Shown here: positions 49,176 through 60,399 of the stretch, piece by piece
How the letters are laid out: the number at the start of each line of letters is the position of its first letter
How positions within the stretch are numbered: position 1 is the stretch's first letter
DNA from: Isoetes taiwanensis
Taxonomy: Eukaryota > Streptophyta > Lycopodiopsida > Isoetales > Isoetaceae
Reading direction: 5' to 3'
NCBI GenBank assembly: GCA_021234155.1
Contig: JAJEKV010000010.1
Span: 9,774,406 to 9,838,405 of the forward strand
Length of the DNA stretch: 64,000 nt
The notes under the pieces: model-generated
The model's input: only the letters and a program-made list of their open reading frames with translations
What the model was told of the DNA's origin: nothing
The model's database searches: none
Position numbers and translations under genes: made by a program

Positions 49176-50562
49176 CTAAGCAACTAGAAAATTCGTGATT
49201 TCTCCAGCATAGTTAATACGAAACGTATTAACTGGCCTATTACGCAAAAACATCCTTTGCAACTCATGTCGATCACGCATAAGTGTTGAGAAAGTCCCTC
49301 CATCTTCGTACCCAAACAATGCATCCAAAATCTGCCCACTGACAGAAATGCACACAGTCTTAGTTGGCGTTACTATTTTCCCTACTAGTGTCAATTGTCT
49401 CGTCCACCACACCTAATGCAGATAGCATCTACATGCTTTTCCTCCAAACAGTTACTGCAAATAAACTTGATGATGTTCTTTGCATCAACCTGTAATCGCA
49501 ACTGCCCTATAATCTGATCCACACAACATGTAAATTTTTTAACTAAACAAATCATACAAACCTAACAAATTGAATACAAATATAAAACTAATACCTCACC
49601 ACCGTTTAGCAGCTGAATGTGGATCGAGAACACAATATTCCTTAGATATTCAACAAAAGCACCATTGTATTTAAAGACGGTAGGAAATGCGCTCTAAGAA
49701 GGACTCGCCAACGGCCTAAACGCTAGAATTGACCCTGTGGTGACAAGACTTTGAGAATTCGACACAATACAAGGTGCAATGCTCTTGAACAACGCTACTG
49801 GCTTTGCTCCATACAAATACAATGTCTTCAGACGTTCGAATAAAGACCTATTCTCACTGCAAAAGTACAGCTCAGCTGAATCCTCTGCACGTATACCATC
49901 TGCAATACGTAACAAGGGCTCATTCCTTGTCTCATCCAATCCAATGATTGTAGCCATTATACTATCATTCATTGACAAGTGACATGGTGCTTCTATCAAA
50001 GCTGCTACGTGCAGCCCTCGTGTAGGTAACAATTTCAACACTATCTGCTTGCTAGAAACAAAATACATTTCTGGTTGGGCAAAATCTGTATTACACTCTC
50101 ACAATCACCATATTGAAAAGAACAATCTGTAGGTATAATACCATAGTTCTTGATATCCAACCATGTACCGGGCTTAAGAAACTGCTGCGCACGATGGAAA
50201 CCACTTCCTCATGTATTGATCGTTATGGTTTGACAAGCGTATTGATCTACCACATCTGCCATCAAAATACATTCCTTACAAGACCATGTCCATTTCGTAT
50301 GTCTATATTACACAAGCACAAGCACAAGAACACGTATATGGTTCCCCGGAAATTGCATCAAAGAAATACAATTTCACTACAACATTTGCAAAGGTCCTTA
50401 TGAGCCTGGCTCCAAATAAAACAAACTTTCCAATTCAGGCAGCTCCATCTCTGAATTAATAGAATTGTTACACTGACCAAAAGCATTAGCATAATTTAAA
50501 TCTTCAGCTTGCACCTCCTCAACTCGCATCGAAGTAACCGAAGAAATCGTAAAACTAGCTGC
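49176..50562 (-). pseudogene. Decayed OB-fold/zinc-ribbon protein gene (RPA1/MEIOB-like)
   Basis: The frame begins with an ATG near 50,562 (MAASFTISSVTSMRVEEVQ). It then runs with breaks into a 50,068-49,694 segment reading MATIIGLDETRNEPLLRIAD, an OB-fold-like pattern, followed by a TAG near 49,694. After an intron (donor near 49,595, acceptor near 49,492), the next exon reads NIIKFICSNCLEEKHVDAIC then IRCGG, a CxxC...CxxC zinc ribbon. A 1-2 base frameshift follows, then ISVSGQILDALFGYEDGG, the start of another OB-like fold. OB folds with a zinc ribbon in the last one are typical of RPA1 and its relatives, which bind single-stranded DNA. The exact member is not assigned. The stop and frameshift argue for loss of function. 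Confidence 0.55.
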
Positions 50563-51359
50563 CATGCCGAACTAACGCTAAAATGCATCACAAACATGCA
50601 AGCCTAATTGTCGCAGATTTTATATTCTTTATATACAACAATCAACTTTAGAAAATTATGTTGGACAGTAAGGCTACATGGTAATCACATAATTATGCAT
50701 GCATCAATGGCTCCTTTAAAGGGCAACCCATTGATGCATTAGCATCTTTGTTTCAGTTATCTTTAATAAGTGTGCTAGCTAACAATCCATAACTATAATA
50801 ATTCAATTATTTTTACCATAATTACAATTACATCTTTTATCTTATCTTATATTATAATGTTATGCAGTAAGTGTTGGACCCAGCCCTAGATCCAACGGCT
50901 CAGATCTAGAGCTGTAGATCCGACGGCCGTGTTAAAAAAAAACAGGGCGCTTCCTTCTTCGGCTGCGGTGGAGTTCAATTTTTTCGAGCTCTATCTCTAA
51001 GCGCTGAGTTCCAAATGTGCACCAGGATTTTTCTGAGTATTCTTCCGGACAACTCTCAAACCCTTACTATCCCTAAGTTCTTGCAGTATTTGACTTACGC
51101 AAAACAAACGGCATAAATGAACGGAAGCATGCTAAGGTAAGAACCTTCAATGCACATATCCTTGAGTTTTTCTTGGATTGCTTAGATCCTGAATCTATTT
51201 CTCAAGTAATTTCTTAAGCGCCATATATCTGAACGATAGAGATACCTACATAAGATTAGGGTAGAATACAACCATGCCAATTCAATCCAATACTAAGAAC
51301 TATGTTGCCTAGATTTTGCCACATCCTCCTTTCTCTTCTTGGCAGATGGGGGATTCACA

Positions 51360-51735
51360 CACTACAAGAGAATGACAGTTACGCGTCAGAACAATCGTCA
51401 GGCTTTTTTTAAATATTATGCTTGACGATTTTTCTGACGATAAAGCTGACGTTAAACAACCTGACGCTTTGTCTGACGAATATTCGTCAGAAATTACGTC
51501 AGTTTATTCGTCAAGTTTTATCGTCAGATGATACGTCAGGTATATCGTCAGAATATGCGTCACACATTGTGCGTCAGACGATGCGTCAGTTTTTGCGTCA
51601 TTTTTAGCGTCAGAACTGTTCGTCAAGAATATCGTCAGATATAGCGTCAGGTGTTGCGTCAGATATAGCGTCAGGTGTTGCGTCAGAAATAGCGTCAGGT
51701 GTTGCGTCAGAGAATTCGTCAGGAAAGTCATTCTA
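51360..51735 (+). repeat. Left terminal and subterminal repeats of the gene-carrying CACTA
   Basis: The 44-bp inverted end is followed to about 51,725 by over 25 copies of CGTCAG in short varied contexts (ATATCGTCAG, AGCGTCAGGTGTTGCGTCAG and similar). In En/Spm-type elements such motifs are where the element-encoded DNA-binding protein attaches (family knowledge). Confidence 0.9.
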
Positions 51736-53200
51736 AAGGCACTAATACTATTTTACTCATAACTTTTAATCCAAGAGTCTGTTTCAGATGAAATTTGGTG
51801 TTTTAGAAAGCTGTCTTCTTGATCTATCTAATGATATGTTATTTGACCAAGCTTGATTAAGTTCCTGAGGGGAAAGCCTATAAATTTTCATCCATAGCTA
51901 GAGTATTCTAATAAATCATCTTCCATGTAGGTAGGAATGCTATCTTCAAGTTTTTCATATTACATGTCATTAGCATTGGTCCATTGTCTCAGTGCCTCAG
52001 TCACCAAGCATCCAGTGCACCATACTTATGATTTCCTTGCAAAAATGGAGCCGGATGCATGGATAACGAGCTACCTCTGTGTGCCATATTTACTGTAACC
52101 CTTGCAGCATTTACAATAACAGACTATCTATTCAGCTTAGCTCCAGATATGTTATTGCCATATTTATTCTTTGAAAATAGACATGCAGTGCTCCATAACA
52201 GAATGCCATGCAAGGGCTCTAGACATGCATAATGCATGGGCATGCAAGTGAAGATGAACCGCTGAAGTTGATCGCCATAGCACAGAGATTTTCGTAACAA
52301 TCTGAAGCTTACCGCCCTATGGCATCGACGAAAAATTGATAAGACGTGGCCGGTTCAATTTCGGTCTGAGAGAGACAGATGTGGGATGTCTGAATCCCTT
52401 TCACGGCTCTAGGTTATGACATGCTGAATTCCTACTTTTATGATACCTTTTGCCCAGTGGATACAGACTGCCACATGTGTGCCTCAGGGGCCATCACTTA
52501 AGCTATAATGTTCATGCTCGGGAATAATCTTCGCACATGTGGTTAGGTTTCCACAATGGTCTTCACTTTTATATCTTAAGCCATTTTCCTTTGGATATTA
52601 AACCATCCTTGCCCTAATGGTCATAAAGGAAATTATAAGTGCCAAAGGGCCTTGGGAGCTAGGCATCAATCCCTAATAATATATTTGTAATTGAGAGATT
52701 ATAACACTTATTTTGTATTAAGGCGTTGTGGACTTAAACAAAAATTGGAAAAAAAAAAGCCCGATACCTAGGGTAAAAAAAATCATCCTTTCTTCTTGTT
52801 ATTTGCCGCCAACACTGAGGAGAAAGGGGAGTGCGCCTAATCTTCGGATCATTTTCGTGATAAGAGCAGATGTGAAATCCTGTGTCAACAGGTTTGTAAT
52901 TTATTTAGAATTTGCTAACAATTTACGGCAATGCATGATGTGCTTCGGATTCCTTGATCATGTCGTGGATCATCTGATTGATGCATTGATGCAGGGAAGA
53001 GGACGAGAGAGAGCTACGCCGCTTTGTAGTAACAGAAGACAGAGACGGTTGAGACTTTCTTGTTTGGTTGGATAAGCAAGAGGTCATACAACTTGCTGGT
53101 TTGCAAGAACAGCTAAGATGTTTCATTCTTTAGGCTTCTCTGTACATTAAAATGCCTTCTTTTTAGTATAATTTTGGAGCATCCTTTGGAGCATCCTTCT
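51736..53200. other. CACTA interior without recognised gene
   Basis: No transposase or host family was recognised. The longest frame (52,728-53,075, plus) and its minus-strand counterpart (53,126-52,923) have no visible domain. They may be further captured sequence. Confidence 0.4.
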
Positions 53201-53206
53201 TTTTTA

Positions 53207-53341
53207 GGATAATTTTGGAACATCTCGATAAACCAATGATGGACGTTTTTCAGCCAAACCTGGAATCTTTAGAGACAGGAAGTCCCCATGAACAATACTC
53301 ATCTGAACATTTTGCTGATCATAAGCTCGGATGTCTGCCTG
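53207..53341 (-). pseudogene. Captured exon resembling SDE3/MOV10-type RNA helicase
   Basis: After a TTTGCAG acceptor near 53,341, the frame reads [14 protein letters not shown] and then [19 protein letters not shown] for about 45 codons before a TAA. The PGLAEKRPS motif preceded by DIR-YD is characteristic of the region before the helicase core in SDE3-like proteins, which act in plant RNA silencing (family knowledge). Only this one exon is present, and it lies opposite in strand to the Pumilio segment. Confidence 0.55.
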
Positions 53342-53344
53342 CAA

Positions 53345-54570
53345 ACATGAAGTTCAAAATTAGTCTTAACTCAACAAGATACTTGTAGTAACTTCAAATA
53401 AGAAAAAGCCAAGCTGAGTTTCATAAGCTCTAAGGACATCTTATTTGCAGATCCAAACAAGTCAATGAAGAGTACCAAAGAGGCCTAGATAATGTATTTT
53501 TACAAAAGATAAACAAATGATAATTTACCATTTTTACTCTCATGTGACTGAGGTGCTAGATAATCTTGCATTATTTGTCTACGGATCATTTAGAATTTAG
53601 TGTGAAATGCTTTAGTAAGGTGGATATTATAAGCATCTAGATAGTGAATCTTGCCTCTCTACAAATCTATTGTTTCATGATTGATTCTCAAGCTTAGTCA
53701 AAATATGGAGATTGATTAATTAAAGCCATACTGATAGTAGGAATCAGATTTGAATGTAAATTTGTAGGTGCGCATTATTACATAAAAATAGGCTTTCGAT
53801 CACTATTCTGCCTAAAAGTAAGTCGTTTTCCTTGCTCCGTTTGGTTTGTATGGCTTCCTCCTGAATGCTCTTTGTATGACTTGCTTGGTTATCTTCTTTA
53901 GTTCCTTTTCCAGCATGTTGTCTCAGGGCATTGCTGCCCATGAACAAAGGAGTTTTACAAACCTGTGTCCGTCAATGCTTCTCCTGTGGCCTGCATGCTA
54001 ACGTAGGCAATAGCACAAGCTAGAAATTATTCGAGGCAGCAGTTCAGCTTGATCATAAAACTTGCTCATATATCCATCAGTTTTACAGCAATTTTGCAGA
54101 GTGCTTATTCTAATAAAGCAGTTGTTCTAAGCAAAAATATGTGGCCTCATTTTACAGCCAGCATGCTATTTTGTAGTTCTGCTCTTCGTTTGTTTAAGCT
54201 GCGTGCCACATATGCTAATGTTAACTACGATCGTATCCTTTGTATTTGGTACAGTCATGTTCAGATGAAATACCAATAAATGATCAGGACTTTCTATTCC
54301 CTGACTTAATCTAGATGTGGTAGGATGGCGCACAGCTTCAATTCGGAGAGAATCAGAGCTTTATAAGGTATGTCGATGATGCCCAATAAGAGAAAGAGAG
54401 GAGCTGCTTGTTCTTTAGAATGGTAGGATTTTGAATTCGGCATTGACAAATTATCACTTAATTGCATAGGTGTGAATGACTAGGTGCAGATGGCCAGTGC
54501 ATGAAAAATTAATTCATGTTCTGGTAGTACTTTTGTATTCATGGTGGTCAATTTGACTGATAACTATTTT
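53345..54570. other. CACTA interior, no gene recognised
   Basis: AT-rich sequence between the two captured segments. Small frames have no family match. Confidence 0.4.
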
Positions 54571-54576
54571 CAGTGA

Positions 54577-56757
54577 ATAACTTTCTGCATATTGTTTCTC
54601 GCCTCCGCGGCGTTCCTTGCAAGGTTACAAACACGTTGTAAATGTAACTTACTGTCCAGCCATAGAAGGGACTGGTCCGAAACGGCTGAAGCCAAGGAGG
54701 CAGTGCAACATGAAGCTAGTAGCAAAAATGTTGCAGTTTACCATGATCTACTAGAAGGTCTAGTATCTCTACATAACTATTTGCAAATAAACTTATCCAT
54801 GCAAAGGGCAGCTGAAGATGCAGGAACGGCTGCTGTTTTGGCCGATCCTTCTGTATTACAGGGCTACATGGGTGGATCTCGTGCGGATAGTTTTGATATG
54901 CATAAAGGGCATCTTGCTGCTGCTATGAGTTACACTGCTGATCAGCGGTCACAGTTTGCTAGAAGTGGTGCAGTGGGGGTGCCAATAGCAAACCGAGCTG
55001 TTGCAGGATCCCCAGGATATTATGGTAGCCCCCCTGGACTAGGCATGATGATGCCTTATCCAAACTCTCCTGTGGGTAGTCCCATATTACCTGGTTCTCC
55101 AGTAAGCAATTCTGGCTTTTCATTACGGCGTGATGATCGTGGTTCACGTTTGCTCTGTATGCCAGGGAGGACGGGTTCTTTGGCTTGGCAGACACAAAGG
55201 GGCAGTGAAACAAATAACGAATTAAGGGGATCTGTATTGCTGGAAGAGTTTAAGACAAGTAAAAGCCGGCGCTTTGAACTCTCTGACATTTCTGGACATG
55301 TTGTTGAATTTAGGTATGTCCTTCATAGCTATTAGGTTTGAAAGGGGCTGGATGATACTGTAAAGATAACCATGTCCTCCTTATTCTATCTATTTCACTG
55401 CTGATCAACATGGAAGTCGGTTTATCCAACAAAAATTGGAGACAGCAACTGCAGAAGAGAAATCTATGGTTTTCCAGGAAGTACTTCCACAAGCATTTAC
55501 GCTCATGACTGATGTTTTTGGCAACTACGTCATCCAGAAGGTTATTGGCGGATCTCTTTGCCATTTAGTAGGGAGCAGATGCACATTACTAGGTGTAGTT
55601 TTATTGATATGACTTTTCCTTTTGTTTTATGGTAGTTCTTTGAGCATGGAAATTCGCAACAACGAAGGGAGCTTGCAACCCAGTTGGTTGGCCGCATGCT
55701 TGTTTTGAGCTTACAAATGTATGGTTGCCGTGTAATACAGAAGGTAATGTGTCACGTAATGTATATTTCAGAGTTGGTTAATAATCTCATTATTTACAAC
55801 ACTGCATAATGCGTCTGTTTTTATAAAAACTTGATTCGTCTATCAGATTGCTTTGCTAGAGCTTATTTATCTGAGATCTTATCTGCCTGTAGGCATTAGA
55901 AGTAGTTGATGTCGATCAGCAAACGCAATTGGTTTCGGAGCTTGATGGACATATTATGAGATGTGTAAGAGACCAGAATGGGAACCATGTCATTCAGAAA
56001 TGCATTGAATGTGTGCCTCCAGACAGGATTCAGTTTATAATATCTGCGTTCTATGGCCAAGTTGTTAGCCTTTCCACCCATCCATATGGCTGCCGAGTGA
56101 TCCAGGTATGTGACAATTTAGTCTATTTCTTTCTATCCAAGGACACAGTCTCATATTTTCTGGTTCAGAGAGTCCTGGAGCATTGTACAGATGAACAAAA
56201 GCAGTCTGGGATAATGGAGGAGATTTTGCAAGCTAAATGTTCTCTTGCTCAAGACCAATATGGAAATTATGTTATCCAGGTTGGAGTAGTTTTATCCTTT
56301 GTTGCATTATTGGTAATGTGTTCAGTCTTACAGTTTCTTGCTCATTGCCAATATTTTACAGCATGTGTTAGAACATGGCAAACCTTATGAAAGAAGTGAA
56401 ATACTTACCAAGCTTGCTGGACAAATTGTACAAATGAGCCAGCATAAGTTTGCATCAAATGTTGTAGAGAAATGCCTTGAGTTTGGAGGGCATACTGAGC
56501 GGCAAATCCTTATAAACGAAATGCTAGGCCACACGGAGGAGAATATGCCTTTACAGGTACAACTGTACTTTATCTTACCTCATTGCAGTTAACAGTGTGG
56601 CATAATGCTAATTCTTTTCATGCAGGCAATGATGAAGGATCAGTTTGCAAACTATGTGGTGCAGAAGGTTTTGGAGACTTGTGATGACCAACAGCGTGAG
56701 ATTCTGTTGGGTCGAATAAAAGTCCATCTTTTGATCAGCCAACCATTGCAGCAATAG
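54577..56757 (+). pseudogene. Captured Pumilio (PUF) RNA-binding protein segment
   Basis: Seven exons: open from 54,577 to 55,313, then 55,399-55,540, 55,636-55,743, 55,893-56,105, 56,169-56,279, 56,362-56,556, 56,626-56,757. All join in phase. Exon 1 covers the plant Pumilio linker (MPYPNSPVGSPILPGSP, SVLLEEFKTSKSRRFELSDI). The exons then give all eight repeats, with reading triads in SRFIQQ, NYVIQK, CRVIQK, NHVIQK, CRVIQ, NYVIQ, SNVVEK and NYVVQK, the set that reads UGUA-type sites in mRNA 3' UTRs (family knowledge). Both ends are incomplete. There is no convincing ATG or N-terminal half, and after KVHL the expected C-terminal cap (ALKKYTYGKHIV in relatives) is replaced by about nine residues and a TAG. 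Intron 1 ends in AC instead of AG (55,397-55,398). The coding frame is otherwise intact, so the capture is recent or the segment is under constraint. Confidence 0.9.
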
Positions 56758-56759
56758 AA

Positions 56760-57360
56760 GCCATGGTCAACCACTAATTATAATAGGTACTCATACTATA
56801 AATAAATTGGATAGTTAGAGTCTTTTTACTTTAGAAAGAAAGACTTCTGACTAAGATCTTTAAATGTTTCAGAATGATCATTTTGCAGCCAGATAAAAAG
56901 CTTGGATTTTCAGGATGTACGTAGGCGTATATATGTGTTTCTTTGGGATAAGACCATGTCTTATATATTTGCTAAAAGTAATAACTGTCATGTCAGCTTG
57001 GAACTATAACGCTATAGCAGATTGTGTGGAAGGCAGTTGCTCTATCATTTACTTTGATTATGAGTATGGTTTCAATATGATGTTTAAAATATAGCATGGC
57101 ATTTGTTGACATCACATCTCGGATTATAAGGCTGAATGTACCATTATAAAATTAGTGCTGATAGTGGAAGTGTTCCACAAATGAGATTATAACATGTCAA
57201 GACTTCAAACCAGTCTTAATAGATTCTCTTCAGATATACATTCATGAAGGGGCTTAAGTATTCATGGGTATGAATATTACTCAAGAAATATTGTCTCCAG
57301 CACCGGTTTTAATAGCAAGACAAAAAAAATTTCTCAGATGGGCAATTTATTAAAGAAATG
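56760..57360. other. CACTA interior 3' of the Pumilio segment
   Basis: No coding sequence was recognised, and the missing Pumilio C-terminal cap is not found here. Confidence 0.5.
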
Positions 57361-57364
57361 ACTA

Positions 57365-57767
57365 AGTAAATGACGAAAACTCTGACGTTTTTGTTGACGA
57401 AAAACCTGACGAAATAACAAACAAAAACCCTGACGATTTTTCTGACACAAAAAGTGATGCAACTGCTGACAAAAATCCTGACGATTTTTCTGACACAAAA
57501 AGTGACGCAACTGTTGACGAAAATCCTGACGATTTTTCTGACGCATCCCTGATGATTTACCTGACGCTATATCGTCAGACAACCTACGATTTACCTGACG
57601 CTATATCGTCAGACAACCTGACGATTTACCTGACGTTTTGTCTGACGCACAATCGTCAGATAAAAATCGTCAGCCAAATCGTCACCCAGAGGTGTCTGTG
57701 CAGTTCTCTGTTTAATAAAGACTGCCTGACGATTATTCTGACGCCTAACATTCATTCTCTTGTAGTG
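57365..57767 (-). repeat. Right subterminal and terminal repeats of the gene-carrying CACTA
   Basis: CTGACG motifs repeat at close spacing (for example CCTGACGATTTTTCTGAC several times at 57,430-57,545), then the 44-bp inverted end at 57,724-57,767. The motif orientation mirrors the left side. Confidence 0.9.
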
Positions 57768-58104
57768 ACATGGACAAGCCGGAATGATCCAGAACAGGAC
57801 TTCTTGGCAGAGCAAGAATGTTGTTGTAGCTAGACTGGTAGATTTAGCAAGAAAAGAGCATCAACTGGATAGCCTGCAAGTTTACCATCCTGCGCTTGCT
57901 TCAAGCTCCGCATTGAAGAAACGGAGCAACCTCGCAACAAAGCAAGTTAGAATGAGGTGCTCGCAAGCATGTATGTGGCAATCGCATGGAAATCATGCTT
58001 ATCTAGATCGCTCAACTATAGTGAACCAAAGAGGTAACATGCAAATGAATCTTCCATTCTGTCCTTTTAAAGCAGGATTTGGATCAAATGTGAAAGGAGC
58101 TTGA

Positions 58105-60005
58105 ATTTGAGCATAACAATGGCATATAATGTTATTGCTGTAAACAAGGATTCTTTACAGATCATGACAGAAATTGGCACATGTTTTACATTTTTTGTTG
58201 TCTGAAGGATCAAATGACAACATAAGTGCAGAAAGATCTTTAGTTGCATCAACATCCTAGAAATAGCAGCAAAGAGGGCTTCAAATTTCTTTACGCGGGA
58301 CAAATTCGAAAACGTTAGGCTTAGGGACACCGTCAATTTCTCTTCTCATTTTTTCACATATGCACCTGCATGCTTTGTCCATGTAAGCATGCTTTATTTG
58401 CTACATTTGTATAGGCTGATGTAAGCTCTGTATGCCAGTTCAAACCATGACTCGTACACTGACATTTTGTTAACATGCAGACTACCAGAAGGAGCACCTT
58501 TTATCTGTTTCAATTTTAAATGACATTTGCATGCCTTTACAGAATGTTGAAGGTAATCAAACCTATGCATTTATAGATTGTTCTCTATCCTTATGGGTTG
58601 CAGATCTTCATACATTATCTAGATCCAACTATGATGAGGTCTTTGAGCCAGGTAATACCATGTTAGAACCATGCTATATTTTCTCAGTGAATGCTTCCTA
58701 TCCTGCTTTATAACTGATGCCAAAGGAAGAGCATATCAAATCTTCTAAAATCAGTGGTAACACATCATGTAAAGTTTGATCAGGTAATGCATAGATGCTT
58801 ACATTGCTTTCAGTATTGTATTTCATTTTCTTATCTTTTCTTTCTTGCAAGCACTATTTAATATTTTCTAGGGGCCTGGCAATTTTTGCTTCAAAGACTT
58901 CTATTAAGAGCTGGATTTACTGAAATGCACATTTTGAGCAAAAGTTGGCCATTATGCTTATTTGGTCAAACTTTGCATTTGGCTCTTAAAAGCATTCTAT
59001 TCTAATGACATCTGGGTGCTTTTTTATGTTACGTTACAGATTAAAAAATTGTCGTGGTATTGGACCAACAAAATTTTGGCAAATTAACATGCCTCCACTT
59101 TCACATATGGTCAAAGGTGAGATTTATTTTATTGCATGAGTTGCACTTTGTGTTCTCTTTATTTTCCCTTTTAACCTTTCCAATTGTGCAATTGCAGGGC
59201 CGAAATGCTGGAATGTATTATTTGTGATCAAGAGCAGCCATAGTTGCATTTAAGTTCACTGTGGATACCGCAAGTACCAAGGTAGGGAATTGGAAACTAT
59301 ATAATTCATGATACTTGCTCCGGTATTGATTCCATAAGCCATTTTTACACATCCAACCAGCAAAGTTTGCTATGGTGGTAGAAATTATTGAACAGAAGAT
59401 GGGCCAAATGATGTGCTCCTTACAGAATGGGGAGAAATGCCTAACATGTGAGAGCTAAATTGAGATTTAATCTGCTTCTCTAAAGTCTACAGTGACAGGC
59501 TCTTATACAAGCAAGCTAAACCAGGCATAATTTCTCAGTTCGAAAAAAGGGGCAGCATGTGCAGAGTCGTCACATCTACTGATTCTTTGACTTTATGCAC
59601 AGCCACTGGTATTGTATGCATATACACAATAATAAACCACCAACATGTTAGGTCTCTCAATATATTTTCTTCATATACAACATGCAGAATTATGGTTATT
59701 GGCAGCCAATTGAGAGTTCCTACATAATAGTCAGGGAAGTTAATTTTGTCTCTACCTGCCATTGAATGCTGAGGCTATACAATCACAAGACAAAATAACA
59801 TTACCTTACAAGGCCATGACTTACAATTAACATTGGTCTACAAAAGAAGAAATTCATTTCATTTGCTTTTTTGACCTGCCATTAAATCATCACTTCAGTG
59901 TAAATGTAAGGCGCGCCAATGATTTTTATTTAATATATGTATCCCATGTAATATCTGATAAAAACAAAGCTTTGTTTTGAACCAGTGACAATTTCTAGCC
60001 AATTA
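58105..60005. other. Gene-poor stretch between the CACTA elements
   Basis: No domain was recognised. A 60-codon frame at 58,531-58,713 could be a further exon of the split host gene but has no supporting signal beyond the frame. Confidence 0.35.
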
Positions 60006-60029
60006 CATTTAGGCGTGGGATAGTCTTAC

Positions 60030-60376
60030 CCTGGATTGGGGTATCCCGGAGGTATGATCCCGGAGGACGGGATCCCGGCGGACGTGTGATCCCGGAGGAC
60101 AGGATCCCACTATTAACTGCGCAGTTAAAAGGTGACTGCGCAGTTTAGGGCCATTTTTTGGCCGGATTTTTGCTTGCTGATAGCAACGGCGCTGCCCTCT
60201 CTTCCTCCTTGGTATCAAACTACAGCTCTTCTCAAGCCCATTCCGACCAACCTCGCACAAACCCCAGCCGATTCCGTGGAGGATCGGCGAAGAAAAAAGC
60301 ATAAGAAAACTTGGGTGATTTTTGCTGTAAAGGGCTTTTTTTTTTTCGCAGTTACTGCGCAGTAAGGGGATCCCGC
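60030..60376. repeat. GC-rich palindromic block at the second CACTA edge
   Basis: Repeats of GATCCCGGAGGACGGGATCC type (60,055-60,108) are followed by ATTAACTGCGCAGTTAA (60,113-60,129). The other strand of the right edge reads GGATCCCCTTACTGCGCAGT (60,346-60,373), giving inverted ends around about 220 bp. The CACTA element begins right after the last GATCCCGC, so it may have inserted into the tip of this smaller element. Confidence 0.6.
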
Positions 60377-60399
60377 CACTACAAGAGGAAGGGGGTATT

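Larger units (their letters stand above)
51360..57767. mobile_element. Gene-carrying CACTA (En/Spm) transposon, complete
   Basis: The left end (51,360) begins CACTACAAGAGAATGACAGT. The right end, read inward on the other strand from 57,767, begins CACTACAAGAGAATGAATGT. The first 44 bp agree at 40 positions. A 3-bp target duplication ACA lies on both sides (51,357-51,359 and 57,768-57,770), the length expected for the superfamily. Dense subterminal TGACG/CGTCA motifs occupy about 370 bp at each side. I find no transposase. The inside holds a Pumilio segment (plus strand) and an SDE3-like helicase exon (minus strand). The structure is that of a non-autonomous CACTA that captured host gene pieces. 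Confidence 0.93.
50930..58104 (+). pseudogene. Host gene split by the CACTA element
   Basis: Upstream, 50,930-51,136 looks like a 5' leader exon ending in a CTAAG|GTAAGA donor. A TTCTTGGCAG acceptor at 51,345 is followed by ATGGGGGATTCACA, where the CACTA element begins. Directly after the element, from 57,768, the same frame continues without a stop to TGA at about 58,104, provided one copy of the ACA duplication is removed. That gives roughly 115 codons, or fewer if the GTAACA near 58,033 is a donor. I do not recognise the protein; its frame has Ser/Gln/Lys-rich parts. The insertion falls about four codons after the candidate start. Whether the gene is still expressed, for example by splicing out the element, cannot be told. 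Confidence 0.5.

Noticed and set aside
51400-51730. Regularly repeated CGTCAG units that look CRISPR-like
   Set aside because: Units are 6-10 bp with irregular spacing, lie just inside a CACTA end and are mirrored at the other end; they are transposon subterminal motifs.
56626-57300. Missing Pumilio C-terminal cap hidden by a frameshift or in a later exon
   Set aside because: No frame downstream of the TAG up to the subterminal repeats resembles the cap; the segment is truncated.
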